This document shows, in pieces, positions 16,169 through 23,974 of a DNA stretch of 32,411 nt; within the stretch, counting starts at the first letter, position 1; each line of letters starts with the position of its first letter. The stretch lies in the NCBI GenBank assembly GCA_022361275.1, contig JAKSBE010000448.1, positions 1 to 32,411 of the forward strand, in the 5' to 3' direction. The notes below the pieces were generated by a model. That model was not told where the DNA came from. It saw nothing but the letters and a program-made list of their open reading frames with translations, and did not search any database. Made by a program: the position numbers and the translations under genes. Source of the DNA: Kiloniellales bacterium. GTDB lineage: Bacteria; Pseudomonadota; Alphaproteobacteria; Kiloniellales; JAKSBE01.

Positions 16169-16432
16169 ATGACTCACTTCCTGATGACCGACGAGAACCC
16201 CGAAGGCTACAAGCTGGAGGACATCCTGGCCCTGATCCGCCGGGACATCATCCTGCGGGCGACCAAGATCGTCGACGATCCCAAGCCTCAGGCCAAGCAG
16301 GTGCTGGACAACAACATCCGCATCCTCGGCCTTCTGGGCGAGTGCATCGGCATCGCCGAGAGCAGCACCAAGACCCTCGACAAGGAGTTCGGCCCGGCGG
16401 TCAAGGGCAAGCCGCGGATCGGCAACCTCTGA
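16169..16432 (+). CDS. Small conserved protein of unknown function
   Basis: The 87-residue product (MTDENPEGYKLEDILALIRRDIILRATKIVDDPKPQAKQVLDNNIRILGLLGECIGIAESSTKTLDKEFGP) is mostly helical, with balanced charge and no signal or membrane segment. It looks like a real cytoplasmic protein, in contrast to the biased shadow frames around it, and has no function I can assign. The ATG at 16169 lacks a strong ribosome-binding site; the in-frame ATG at 16184 (MTDENPEG) is an alternative start. It lies upstream of yciB in the same direction. Confidence 0.72.
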   Translation: MTHFLMTDENPEGYKLEDILALIRRDIILRATKIVDDPKPQAKQVLDNNIRILGLLGECIGIAESSTKTLDKEFGPAVKGKPRIGNL

Positions 16433-16553
16433 ATTCCGCGCACCTGGCCGGCTCCGCCGTGCCGTCAGGAGGCTTGCCTGATCGGGCGCGAGGCGCCATA
16501 TCGCTCTGTCGAGAGACGGTCTGCCACCACACTTGCCAGCGACCTCCGCCGAT

Positions 16554-17132
16554 ATGTCCCGAATCCCGCCCGCCTGGTTCAAGCCCGCGATCGAATACGG
16601 GCCGCTTCTGATCTTCATCGCGGCCTACTTCTTCGCGGGCCTCATGGCCGCGACCGCCGCCATCATCCTGGCCACGACCGTCGCGGTCGCCGTCGCGGCC
16701 GCGGTGGAGCGGCGGGTTCCGCGGATGCCGCTGTTCACCGCCGTGGTCATCGCGGTCTTCGGCGGGATCACCCTGGCGCTCAACGACGAGACCTTCATCA
16801 AGATGAAGCCGACCTTCGTCCAGCTGTTCTTCGCAGCGATCCTGCTCGGCGGGCTGCTGTTCAAGCGGCCGCTCCTGAAGCCGCTGCTCGGCGGCTCCTG
16901 GCCGATGGACGACCTCGGCTGGCGGCGCCTGACCCTGCGCTTCGCCGCCTTTTTCGTAGCGATGGGCGCCCTCAACGAACTCGTCTGGCGGACTCAGACC
17001 ACCGATTTCTGGGTGGTCTTCAAAGCCGTCGGCCTCAGCGGTCTGACCCTGGCGTTTGTGCTTTGCCAAGTGCCGCTGCTTCGGCGCCACGCACTGGCCA
17101 GCGAAGCCTCGGAGCCGGATCGGGAGCGTTGA
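16554..17132 (+). CDS. yciB: YciB / intracellular septation protein A family membrane protein
   Basis: The 192-residue protein has several membrane segments and the family signatures: FKPAIEYGPLLIFIAAYFFAGLMAATAAIILAT, then NDETFIKMKPTFVQLFFAAILLGGLLFKRPLLKPLLGGSWPMDDLGWRRLTLRFAAFF, and NELVWRTQTTDFWVVFKAVG. YciB (also called IspZ or septation protein A) is an inner-membrane protein linked to cell-envelope synthesis and division in enterobacteria. ATG at 16554 is chosen; an upstream TTG in frame is less likely. The last 98 bases overlap the converging gene on the other strand. Confidence 0.93.
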   Translation: MSRIPPAWFKPAIEYGPLLIFIAAYFFAGLMAATAAIILATTVAVAVAAAVERRVPRMPLFTAVVIAVFGGITLALNDETFIKMKPTFVQLFFAAILLGGLLFKRPLLKPLLGGSWPMDDLGWRRLTLRFAAFFVAMGALNELVWRTQTTDFWVVFKAVGLSGLTLAFVLCQVPLLRRHALASEASEPDRER

Positions 17133-17493
17133 CCTTCTGGCGCGGAGCCGGCGGACCCCAGCGGACCGCGTCCGCCATCTTTCGCGCGCCCAGGTTGAAA
17201 TGACGCTTGAAGGCCTCGAGGCCCAAGGTCCTGGGTCCGTCGGAGTACTCGCCATTCCGGTCGCGCATCGTCACCACGAAGCGGACATGCGGAATGCCGT
17301 TGTCGTTCTCCTCGATCCGGAGGACCTGAGCGATCTCCATCAGATCGCCGGAGCGGACGCGCGCAAAGGATGCGCCGACCACGACCTCCTCGGGACGAGG
17401 CAGGTCGGCTTTCGTTGGCAGTGAGACCTGGGGCAGTGAGATCTGAAGAGAGCGGAACTTCTCTAAACTACGTGTCAACCAAGAACTCGGCAT
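17035..17493 (-). CDS. Small conserved protein overlapping the yciB 3' end
   Basis: The product of about 152 residues is not recognised by name. Its middle part (EEVVVGASFARVRSGDLMEIAQVLRIEENDNGIPHVRFVVTMRDRNGEYSDGPRTLGLEAFKRHFNL) looks like a compact beta-rich domain with normal amino-acid composition, similar to uncharacterised proteins common in Rhodospirillales. The C-terminal 40 residues are Pro/Ala/Arg-rich and encoded antisense to the end of yciB, so the functional protein may need only the first 110 residues. ATG at 17493 or GTG at 17499 could start it. Confidence 0.7.
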   Translation of the reverse strand: MPSSWLTRSLEKFRSLQISLPQVSLPTKADLPRPEEVVVGASFARVRSGDLMEIAQVLRIEENDNGIPHVRFVVTMRDRNGEYSDGPRTLGLEAFKRHFNLGARKMADAVRWGPPAPRQKVNAPDPAPRLRWPVRGAEAAALGKAQTPGSDR

Positions 17494-17954
17494 ATGCACG
17501 GAATTCGATCCTATCCATCAGGCGGTTGCCTCTCTCTCCCAGGGGCAAGAGTTAAACCAATCCCGCCGGTCCGGGTTGTGGCAAAAGATGGGGTTGGCTG
17601 TGTCAGGAAAGGGTCGGGGGTTCAGTGATTTCAACCCTTTGGCATAAAGGGTTCACACCTTTGGCAGAAGCTGCCAAACCGCTGGCATCCGCTCTCCCGC
17701 GTGCGGGTTACGCAGATTTGAATCGCGGTCGTATTTTGTGGCAGTAAGTCATTTTGCGGCAACAAGTAATAATTAAAATAATTTGACTGTATATCATAGG
17801 CTTAAAACCGCTACGGTAAATGCTTAACTGAAATTTCAGGATCATTACTTACCCTTCTGAGTCGAGAACAGGGCCGGGAGAACCCCGGGGACGGGAGAGC
17901 TAAGGTGTCCAGGCATTCGACCGGGCCCAAGGCCTTAGACCGGGCAGGCATGGC
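17494..17954. other. Long AT-rich, repeat-bearing leader upstream of the histidine kinase
   Basis: No gene is seen in these 461 bases. A motif TKYGGCA-N(1-2)-AAG occurs five times on the plus strand: 17577, 17638, 17660, 17737 and 17755. Two hairpins lie among them: AACCCTTT/AAAGGGTT (17633-17653) and TTTGGCAG/CTGCCAAA (17660-17678). The 17760-17850 stretch is strongly AT-rich (AATAATTAAAATAATTTGAC) and probably holds the kinase promoter. The repeats could be a regulator-binding array. Confidence 0.5.
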
Positions 17955-19403
17955 ATGAACCTGAGCCTCTTCGCGTCCGTCGTGATCAGCATCTTCGCGC
18001 TCGGCGGCTCCATCGTCCTGCTACGCCGCTACGGGGACTGGCGCGTCGGCTTCTTCGCCGCCTTGACCGCCTTCATGGCGACCGTGATGGCGGTCTACTT
18101 CACCGCGGAGCTCGTCATGGCGCCGCCGGGCTGGGTCGTGACCGGCTCGGCCGGCCAGGTCTCCGGCCTGACCATGAGCGCCTTGGCCATGGCCTCGGTC
18201 TTCTTCATGGAGCGCATCATCCGCCAGCTTACCGCCCAGCAAAGGGAGCTGCGCCTGCCGCAGTTCACCGTCGACCGGGCCGCGATCGCGGCCTTCTGGG
18301 TCGCCCCCGACGGCGCTTTGCTCTACGCCAACCAGTGGGCCTGCCAGTGCCTCGGCTACAGCCGTGAGGAGCTGCTCAGCCGGAACATCGGGGACATCAG
18401 CCCGGAACTGCCGCGCTGGCGCTGGCTGGCCAACTGGCGGGCCCTCAAGGAGGCCGGGTCGCTGAGCTTCGAGACCCAGTACCGGGCCAAGGACGGTCAC
18501 CTGCTGCCCATGGACGTGACGACCAACTACCTGGAGTTCGACGACCAGGCCTACGCCTGCCTCTTCGCCCGCGACATCACCGACCGCAAGCAGGCGGAGA
18601 CGGAGCTGCGGCGGGCGAAGGAGCAGGCGGAGGCCGCCAACCATGCCAAGAGCGAGTTCCTGGCCAACATGAGCCACGAGCTGCGCACCCCGCTGAACGC
18701 CATCATCGGATTCTCCGAGATCCTGGCGATGCAGATCTTCGGGCCTCTGGGTTCGGAGCGCTATCGCTCCTATGTCGAAGACATCCACGAGAGCGGCAAC
18801 CACCTGCTGGGCATCATCAACGGCATCCTCGATCTCTCGAAGGCCGAGGCGGGCAAGCTGATCCTGGACGAGACCGAGGTCGACCTGGCAGAGGTCCTGC
18901 GCCAGAGCGGCCGCATGTTCCGTACCAAGGCCGCCGAACGGGGCATCAAGCTTATCTTCGACCTGCCCGAGGCCCTCCCCGGGATCCTGGCGGATTCGCG
19001 TCTGGTCAGCCAGGTCGTGATCAACCTGATCTCCAACGCGATCAAGTTCACCAACCAGGGGACGGTGGCGGTGCGCCTGGGACGCGAGGCCGAGGGGGCG
19101 TGCTTCATCCGGGTCCGCGACACCGGGGTCGGCATCGCCAAGGAGAACATCGCGAAGGTCGTCGAGCCCTTCGTCCAGGTCGAGAGCGCCTTCAGCCGAG
19201 GCCACGAGGGAACCGGCCTCGGCCTGCCCTTCGTCAAGAAGATCATGGAGCTGCACGGCGGCCGCCTGAACATCGAGAGCGAACTGGGCGAGGGCACGAC
19301 GGTCACGGTGTACTTCCCGGCCGAACGGACCGCGGCCCGGTCCCCCCGGCCGGCCGAGGCAGCGCGCCGGTCCAGGAGGGGAAACAAGGAAGCGGTCGCC
19401 TGA
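17955..19403 (+). CDS. Membrane PAS sensor histidine kinase, PleC/DivJ-like core
   Basis: The 482-residue protein has membrane segments at about 5-23, 33-53 and 68-86, then a PAS domain (about 105-212, with [27 protein letters not shown] and [12 protein letters not shown]), a short coiled coil and a complete kinase core. Phosphoacceptor H241 is in [18 protein letters not shown], the N box is at N361 in NLISNAIKF, the G1 box is DTGVGI (D389) and the G2 box GTGLGL begins at 419. The [39 protein letters not shown] segment is typical of alphaproteobacterial PleC/DivJ-type kinases. No response regulator gene is adjacent, so it is an orphan kinase; its partner could be DivK-like, which is inference. 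Confidence 0.93.
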   Translation: MNLSLFASVVISIFALGGSIVLLRRYGDWRVGFFAALTAFMATVMAVYFTAELVMAPPGWVVTGSAGQVSGLTMSALAMASVFFMERIIRQLTAQQRELRLPQFTVDRAAIAAFWVAPDGALLYANQWACQCLGYSREELLSRNIGDISPELPRWRWLANWRALKEAGSLSFETQYRAKDGHLLPMDVTTNYLEFDDQAYACLFARDITDRKQAETELRRAKEQAEAANHAKSEFLANMSHELRTPLNAIIGFSEILAMQIFGPLGSERYRSYVEDIHESGNHLLGIINGILDLSKAEAGKLILDETEVDLAEVLRQSGRMFRTKAAERGIKLIFDLPEALPGILADSRLVSQVVINLISNAIKFTNQGTVAVRLGREAEGACFIRVRDTGVGIAKENIAKVVEPFVQVESAFSRGHEGTGLGLPFVKKIMELHGGRLNIESELGEGTTVTVYFPAERTAARSPRPAEAARRSRRGNKEAVA

Positions 19404-19598
19404 CGCCTCCCCCTTCCGATCTCAGGGCTCCAGTCATGACGCGACCGCGCTGCGGAAACGCGCGGGACGACCCTTGGCACTGACTTGCACAATACGGAGG
19501 GCCGTCCCCACCTCTCCCCGATCGCGGGGGAAGGCAATAACGAGCCGATCCGCAACGCCCCTCTGCAACACCCCTGGGCGTTAAAGGGGGGCTCTGCC

Positions 19599-20735
19599 CT
19601 AATGCAGCCGGCCGCGGTTCTGGTCCCTCGCGAGAAGGCGGCTCACCGAGGCCATGACCGCCTCCACGTCGGGACCGAGGCTGGTCTCGATCTCCGAGGC
19701 CAGGCGCTCGAGCATGACGTAGGTGTATTGCATCCGCCAGATCTGCGCCTTGTCCCAGCCGACCTCCTGGATCAGCTCGATCGCGATCATGAAGGGCCGG
19801 AGCAGCGGCTCGGGCAGCGCCGACTTGCGATAGAGCCGGCGGAAGCCGTCCAGGCCGCCGTCCTGGAGCACGGTGCGGGCGCTGGCGACCGGGATCCCGG
19901 CCATGATCCCCATCGCCGCCTCGAAGAAGCGGAGGTCGCCGAGGCAGAGCGCGCGCAGCAGCAGGGTCGGCGACAGGCGATCCTGGGCCTTCAGGCGCTT
20001 CGCCAGCTCGCGGGCCTGACTCTCGGAGCCTTCCGACTTGACCGCCTGCGCCAGCGCCTTCTCGCTGCCCTGGCGGATCAGCTCCGCGGCGATCTCCGGC
20101 GGCAGCTCCTGCCTGCGGACAAGCTCCTCCTGGAGATCCTCCGCGATCACGGCGATCAGGCGCTCGGTCACCGACAGGGGCAGCATCGGCCTGGCGACGA
20201 GGAGCTTCTGGAGGTCGCGCTCGTCGCCGAGATCGGTGATGACCCGGCCATAGCCGGCAGCGGAGATCCAGGCGCCGTCGTTGCCGAGCAGCACCTTGAT
20301 GGCGCTCCGGTTCCGGGTCGCGATGAGGGCGTCCGAGACCCGCGCGGTGATCTCGTCGCGGGCCGCCACCGCGCTCAGCTTGGTTGCGACCCCGGCCTCG
20401 ATGACGGCGATCAGGTCGTCGTCGGTGAGGACACAGGAATAGCGGATGACCGGCAGCGCCACGGTCTCGACGTCCGCCGCCAGGCGGCAGGCCACGTTCC
20501 GCGGCAGAAAGGGGCAGGACTTGGCGTGCTCGGCGACCGCTTGCCGGACCGCGACTTCCAGGTCGCGCGCCAGCAGTTCGAGGATCTCTCCGGCGAGCTG
20601 GCGCTCGGCCTTGCTGAGGCGGCCGTAGGACAGCGCCTGCGCGACGCTGGCCGCGGTCTCGGCGCGGCCCCGGGCCGAGGGATCGGTGAGCAGTCGCTTG
20701 ACGGTGTCCTTGGAAAGCGCGATGGGGCTGTTCAT
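19599..20735 (-). CDS. DUF2336 family protein
   Basis: The product of 378 residues matches DUF2336, an alpha-helical family almost confined to alphaproteobacteria. Visible pieces are LSKAERQLAGEILELLARDLEVAVRQAVAEHAKSCPFLPRNVACRLAADVETVALPVIRYSCVLTDDDLIAVI, with HEAT-like repeats, and RNRSAIKVLLGNDGAWISAAGYGRVI. No enzymatic motif, signal or membrane segment is seen. The function is unknown; family members often lie near signalling genes. Start ATG is at 20735 or at 20741 two codons earlier. A TATACT -10-like hexamer (20788-20783) and a CtrA-like box at 20840 lie upstream. Confidence 0.9.
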   Translation of the reverse strand: MNSPIALSKDTVKRLLTDPSARGRAETAASVAQALSYGRLSKAERQLAGEILELLARDLEVAVRQAVAEHAKSCPFLPRNVACRLAADVETVALPVIRYSCVLTDDDLIAVIEAGVATKLSAVAARDEITARVSDALIATRNRSAIKVLLGNDGAWISAAGYGRVITDLGDERDLQKLLVARPMLPLSVTERLIAVIAEDLQEELVRRQELPPEIAAELIRQGSEKALAQAVKSEGSESQARELAKRLKAQDRLSPTLLLRALCLGDLRFFEAAMGIMAGIPVASARTVLQDGGLDGFRRLYRKSALPEPLLRPFMIAIELIQEVGWDKAQIWRMQYTYVMLERLASEIETSLGPDVEAVMASVSRLLARDQNRGRLH

Positions 20736-20839
20736 CTGCACTCTGCTGGATTGTGCCCGGATAACAGGCGGCGGCAGGGGCCAGTATACATAAATGGCTT
20801 TATATATTTATGGCTAACGGCATTGTGAGGGACGAGGCA

Positions 20840-20855
20840 TTAAGCATCGCTTAAC
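20840..20855. promoter_or_regulatory. CtrA-like box TTAAGCATCGCTTAAC upstream of DUF2336
   Basis: TTAA-N7-TTAAC matches the CtrA consensus at all defined positions. It is about 105 bases upstream of the DUF2336 start. Direct repeats CATAAAT/ATTTATG (20789-20812) lie between the box and the -10-like hexamer. Binding is inferred from the motif. Confidence 0.55.
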
Positions 20856-20995
20856 GACAGGGCTGGGCCGGAGCCTGGGGCGTTACAGTTTTAGCGCACG
20901 CCCGTCGGCCGGGCGGGCCCGGGGGCTTGCAAGCCTGGGCCCGGTCGCCTTTCGGGGCGCTGGTGACTCTTGTCGCGCATTGGGCGGCCGATGCC

Positions 20996-21031
20996 GGAAA
21001 AAGAAACCCCGCTCGGGCAGAGCGGGGTTTC
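20996..21031 (-). terminator. Strong intrinsic terminator on the minus strand
   Basis: GAAACCCCGCTC and GAGCGGGGTTTC form a perfect 12-base stem with a five-base loop (21003-21031). On the minus strand it is followed directly by TTTTTCC. No protein gene on the minus strand ends here, so it probably terminates a short RNA starting downstream of the CtrA-like box at 21097-21112. Confidence 0.8.
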
Positions 21032-21096
21032 GCACAATAGCAGAGGTAGGAGAGGGGAGCGCTAACGGCTCCGTGACACAATTTGGCCTCAGGGTT

Positions 21097-21112
21097 TTAA
21101 GAAAGCCTTAAC
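21097..21112. promoter_or_regulatory. CtrA-like box TTAAGAAAGCCTTAAC
   Basis: TTAA-N7-TTAAC is a full match to the CtrA consensus. It lies 66 bases upstream (minus-strand sense) of a strong terminator, at the distance expected for a short regulated RNA, and 380 bases before the phage module in the plus direction. Confidence 0.5.
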
Positions 21113-21426
21113 AGGGCGACGTTTCTCAAAGCCCAGGCAGACCGCGGCCTGCCATGGTTAGCAAGTGATCTGTTTCACGAGGGTTCGAGGCTGGCCGGCC
21201 CGGCCTGTGACAAAAAAGGGTTCCATGGCGACGGGTGCAGGGCGCGGCGGTCAGGACCGGGTCCTTATCCCCTGGGCCGTTTCGACCGTCGCGGCATGGC
21301 GGCCTCCGAGCGCCTCGTACAGGGCCGCAATCTCGGTGCGCACGAAACGGCTGGAAAGAATCTGCCGGGACCCGCTTGACAGGTACGGCTGTTTATGACA
21401 ATTTCGCACATACGATCAATTCGTGC

Positions 21427-21462
21427 GCCCGCCGCGCTTCCCAGCCGGCGGGCCTTTTCTTT
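21427..21462 (+). terminator. Intrinsic terminator just upstream of the phage module
   Basis: GCCCGCC (21427-21433) and GGCGGGC (21447-21453) pair around a 13-base loop and are followed by CTTTTCTTT. It lies 28 bases before the first phage gene, so either it insulates the module from upstream transcription or acts as an attenuator for the TTGACA promoter at 21377. Confidence 0.65.
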
Positions 21463-21489
21463 GTGGCTTCGGGTTTTCGAGGGTCGTGA

Positions 21490-21720
21490 ATGCCAAAGGA
21501 TCCCATGACGGGCCCCCTGCGCCCGCCGGCGCCGGAGACCGGGCCGGTCATGCTGCCCCTGGACTTCATGCTGGCCTTGCTGCGCGACGAGAGCGCCAGC
21601 CTGGCCGATCGGAAATGGGCGGCCGAACGGGCCGCGCCCTACTGCCATCCCCGGGCCTCGGCGGCGGCCCAGGAAGATCCCGGCATCCGCCAGGAAGACG
21701 CCCTGGACGCCCTGGCGTAG
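21490..21720 (+). CDS. Small terminase-associated phage protein (putative small subunit)
   Basis: The 76-residue product has a short Pro-rich head, then MLPLDFMLALLRDESASLADRKWAAERAAPYCHPRASA. The LDFMLAxLRD...R..AA..AAPYCHP pattern is common in small proteins encoded directly before large terminases in alphaproteobacterial podovirus-like prophages. It may be the DNA-recognition subunit of the terminase, although it is short and has no obvious HTH. It lies 15 bases before terL and is probably co-transcribed. Confidence 0.65.
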   Translation: MPKDPMTGPLRPPAPETGPVMLPLDFMLALLRDESASLADRKWAAERAAPYCHPRASAAAQEDPGIRQEDALDALA

Positions 21721-21735
21721 GAGACCTTGAAGGGT

Positions 21736-23295
21736 ATGGAGCCTCACGAGCGGGCGATCCGGCAGCGCCTCAAGGACGACTTCCCGCACTACGCCGCGCG
21801 CTGCCTGCGGATCCGGCCCAAGACCGGCGGCCTGCGGCCCTTCGCGCTGAACGGCGTCCAGCGGCGCCTGCACGCCCGGATCGAGGCCCAGCGGGCGGCG
21901 CGCGGCCGGGTCCGGGTCCTGGTCCTCAAGGCGCGGCAGCCCGGCGTCTCGACCTACGTGGCCGGCCGCTTCTTCTGGCGCGTCACCCACGGCCGCGGGC
22001 TGCATGCCTTCATCCTGACCCACCGCAACCAGGCGACCGACAACCTCTTCGCCATCGCCAAGCGCTTCCAGGAGCACTGCCCGGCGCCGGTCCGGCCGAT
22101 CCTCGGGACCAGCAACGCCAAGGAGCTGCGCTTCTCCGGCCTGGACTCGGGCTACCGGGTCGGGACCGCCTCGGCGGCCGGGGTCGGCCGCTCCGAGACC
22201 ATCCAGTGCTTCCACGGCTCCGAGGTCGCCTTCTGGCTCCGGGCCGAGGAGCACGCCGCCGGCATCCTGCAGGCGGTGCCCGACGCCGAGGGCACCGAGG
22301 TGATCCTGGAGTCGACGGCCAACGGCCTCGGCGGCCTCTTCTACGACCTCTGCCGGGCGGCCGAGCGGGGCGAGGGCGACTTCGAGCTGGTCTTCATCCC
22401 CTGGTTCTGGCACGGCGACTACGCCCGGCCCGCGCCGAAGGACTGGGAGCCGCCGCCGGCCTTCGGCGCCTACCGGGATCTGCACGCCCTGTCGCCGGAA
22501 CAGACCTACTGGGCCTGGACCAAGAACCGCGAGCTGGCCCTCGCCCTGGGCGCCGAGGCCGATACGATCTGCTGGAAGTTCCACCAGGAATATCCGGCCA
22601 CCGCCCAGGACGCCTTCCAGTCGGGCGGCGGCGACAGCCTGATCGCCTCCGACCTGGTGCTCCGGGCCCGGCGCGAGACGCTGCCAGCGCCCGGACCGGC
22701 CACGCCCCTGGTCCTGGGCGTCGACGTGGCCCGGGGCGGCGGCGACAAGACCCGGATCCTCGACCGCCAGGGCCGTCACTACGGCCACCGGGTGAACCGC
22801 GCCCTGGACTGCCCCGACCTGATGCAGGTCGCCGGGATCCTGGCCGCGGAGATCGAGCGGCTGCGCCCCGACCGGGTCTTCATCGACGCGACCGGCGGCT
22901 ACGGCGCGGCGGTCTACGACCGGCTGAAGGAGCTCGGCTACCGCCGCCTGGTCTCGGCGGTCGAGTTCGGCGGCCGCGCCCGCGACCCCGAGGCCTACGC
23001 CAACCGCCGGGCCGAGATCTGGGCCGCCCTGCGCGACCACCTGCGCGAGCCGGGCGGCTGCGACCTGGTCGACGACGAAGAGCTGCACCGGCATATCTCT
23101 GCGCCGGGCTACAGCTTCGACTCCAGCGGCCGCCTGCTGCTGGAGCGCAAGGAGGAGATCCGCAAGCGCTTGGGCTTCTCCCCCGACGCCGGCGACGCCG
23201 CCGCCCTGACCCACGCCGAGCCCCTGCGCCGCCGCACCGCTACGGGCGCCCGCCCGGCCCGCGCCGAGGGCGACTACCGGGTCCACGGCTGGTAG
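21736..23295 (+). CDS. terL: Phage terminase large subunit
   Basis: TerL is the motor ATPase and nuclease that packages and cuts phage DNA. The 519-residue product shows a Walker A variant KARQPGVST at residues 65-73, a Walker B-like segment IQCFHGSEVAFW around 156-167, and a coupling motif LESTANG at 191-197. A C-terminal RNase H-like nuclease carries acidic residues at D330 (GVDVARGGGDKT), D384 (FIDATGGYG) and D484/D487 (DAGDAAALT). All active-site residues are present, so the protein could be functional. ATG at 21736 is preferred over an in-frame TTG at 21727. The gene is followed by a toxin-antitoxin pair instead of a portal. Confidence 0.93.
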   Translation: MEPHERAIRQRLKDDFPHYAARCLRIRPKTGGLRPFALNGVQRRLHARIEAQRAARGRVRVLVLKARQPGVSTYVAGRFFWRVTHGRGLHAFILTHRNQATDNLFAIAKRFQEHCPAPVRPILGTSNAKELRFSGLDSGYRVGTASAAGVGRSETIQCFHGSEVAFWLRAEEHAAGILQAVPDAEGTEVILESTANGLGGLFYDLCRAAERGEGDFELVFIPWFWHGDYARPAPKDWEPPPAFGAYRDLHALSPEQTYWAWTKNRELALALGAEADTICWKFHQEYPATAQDAFQSGGGDSLIASDLVLRARRETLPAPGPATPLVLGVDVARGGGDKTRILDRQGRHYGHRVNRALDCPDLMQVAGILAAEIERLRPDRVFIDATGGYGAAVYDRLKELGYRRLVSAVEFGGRARDPEAYANRRAEIWAALRDHLREPGGCDLVDDEELHRHISAPGYSFDSSGRLLLERKEEIRKRLGFSPDAGDAAALTHAEPLRRRTATGARPARAEGDYRVHGW

Positions 23296-23361
23296 GGTGA
23301 TGGGCCGGAAGCCGTTCGAAGCGGTCAAGATCCGGCGCGGGTTGCGAAAGGCGTGTCGATC

Positions 23362-23389
23362 GCATACGATCGTATCCACTGCATACGAT
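23362..23389 (+). promoter_or_regulatory. Repeated GCATACGAT operator of the toxin-antitoxin pair
   Basis: GCATACGAT occurs at 23362-23370 and 23381-23389, and the first copy is part of a perfect palindrome ATACGATCGTAT (23364-23375). It lies 17-45 bases before the antitoxin ATG, where ribbon-helix-helix antitoxins usually autoregulate. Confidence 0.6.
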
Positions 23390-23405
23390 TGAACGCTGGT
23401 GACAC

Positions 23406-23675
23406 ATGAACAAGCTCATCACCCGTCCGGTGACGATACGGATCGGCGCCGACAAGGTCCGGTTGCTCGACGACCTGGCCGAGGTCACCGATCGGACCCG
23501 GGCCTGGCATGTCGAGCAGGCACTGGACGCCTACCTCGAACTGCAGGCCTGGCAGCTTCGGCACATCAAGAAGGGCCTCCAGCAGCTCGAAGCCGGCCAG
23601 GGCATTCCGCAGGCTGACATCGAAGCGGACCTGGATGCCTGGAGCGAGGAGGACGAGACAGCTTCCCGGTCATGA
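23406..23675 (+). CDS. Ribbon-helix-helix antitoxin (ParD/CopG-like)
   Basis: The 89-residue product has an N-terminal ribbon-helix-helix: PVTIRIGADKVRLLDDLAEVTDRTRAWHVEQALDAYLELQAWQ. An acidic C-terminal tail (QADIEADLDAWSEEDETASRS) is typical of the part that wraps the toxin. It overlaps the toxin start in an ATGA. A repeated palindromic operator is present upstream. It would bind and neutralise the toxin and repress the operon. Confidence 0.88.
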   Translation: MNKLITRPVTIRIGADKVRLLDDLAEVTDRTRAWHVEQALDAYLELQAWQLRHIKKGLQQLEAGQGIPQADIEADLDAWSEEDETASRS

Positions 23676-23965
23676 AGATTCTCTGGTCGCCGTTGGCGCG
23701 CAGGGACCTGGTCCATGTCGAAGCTCACATCCGTCGAGATGATCCGCGAGCGGCTGCGGCCGTCGCCGACAAGATCAAGCGCGCCACCCGGAATCTCGCG
23801 GACTTTCCCGGAAGCGGGCGCCCCGGGCGCTGGCCCGGGACGCGCGAACTGGTCGTGCCCGGAACGCCCTATATCATTCCCTATACGGTGCGGAACGAAG
23901 AGGTCTGGATCATCGCCGTCCTTCATGCGGCGCGTCGCTGGCCCGAACCACCGGACGAGGGCTAG
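23672..23965 (+). CDS. RelE/ParE superfamily toxin
   Basis: The 97-residue product has the ParE/RelE layout: KILWSPLARRDLVHVEAHIRRDDPRAAAAVADKIKRATRNLADFPGSGRPGRWPGTRELVVPGTPYIIPYTVRNEEVWIIAVLHAARRWPE. The GTRELVVPGTPYIIPYTV and VLHAARRWP segments are characteristic. ParE toxins inhibit gyrase and RelE toxins cut ribosome-bound mRNA; which applies here cannot be told. It is full length, coupled to the antitoxin, and followed after nine bases by the PhyH-like gene. Confidence 0.88.
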   Translation: MKILWSPLARRDLVHVEAHIRRDDPRAAAAVADKIKRATRNLADFPGSGRPGRWPGTRELVVPGTPYIIPYTVRNEEVWIIAVLHAARRWPEPPDEG

Positions 23966-23974
23966 GATCGTCCA

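Larger units (their letters stand above)
20742..21489. other. Structured 750-base intergenic region, no confident protein gene
   Basis: This region separates DUF2336 from the phage module. It contains the CtrA-like boxes at 20840 and 21097, a long GC hairpin at 20915-20942 (GGGCCC ... GGCTTGCAAGCC ... GGGCCC), and terminators at 20996-21031 (minus) and 21427-21462 (plus). A TTGACA hexamer lies at 21377. Short frames here (for example 20851-21081 minus) span the terminator hairpin and look non-coding. One or two small RNAs are plausible. Confidence 0.5.

Noticed and set aside
17577-17766. CRISPR-like array
   Set aside because: The motif is only 11-12 bases, with irregular spacing from 16 to 77 bases, and there are no cas genes.
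20851-21081. 76-residue minus-strand frame
   Set aside because: It crosses a perfect terminator hairpin and has no ribosome-binding site or family resemblance.
21136-21215. Possible tRNA suggested by a GGGTTCGAGG stretch before the phage module
   Set aside because: The flanking bases cannot form the T-stem, and no acceptor or anticodon stems fit; so no tRNA-based attachment site is claimed.
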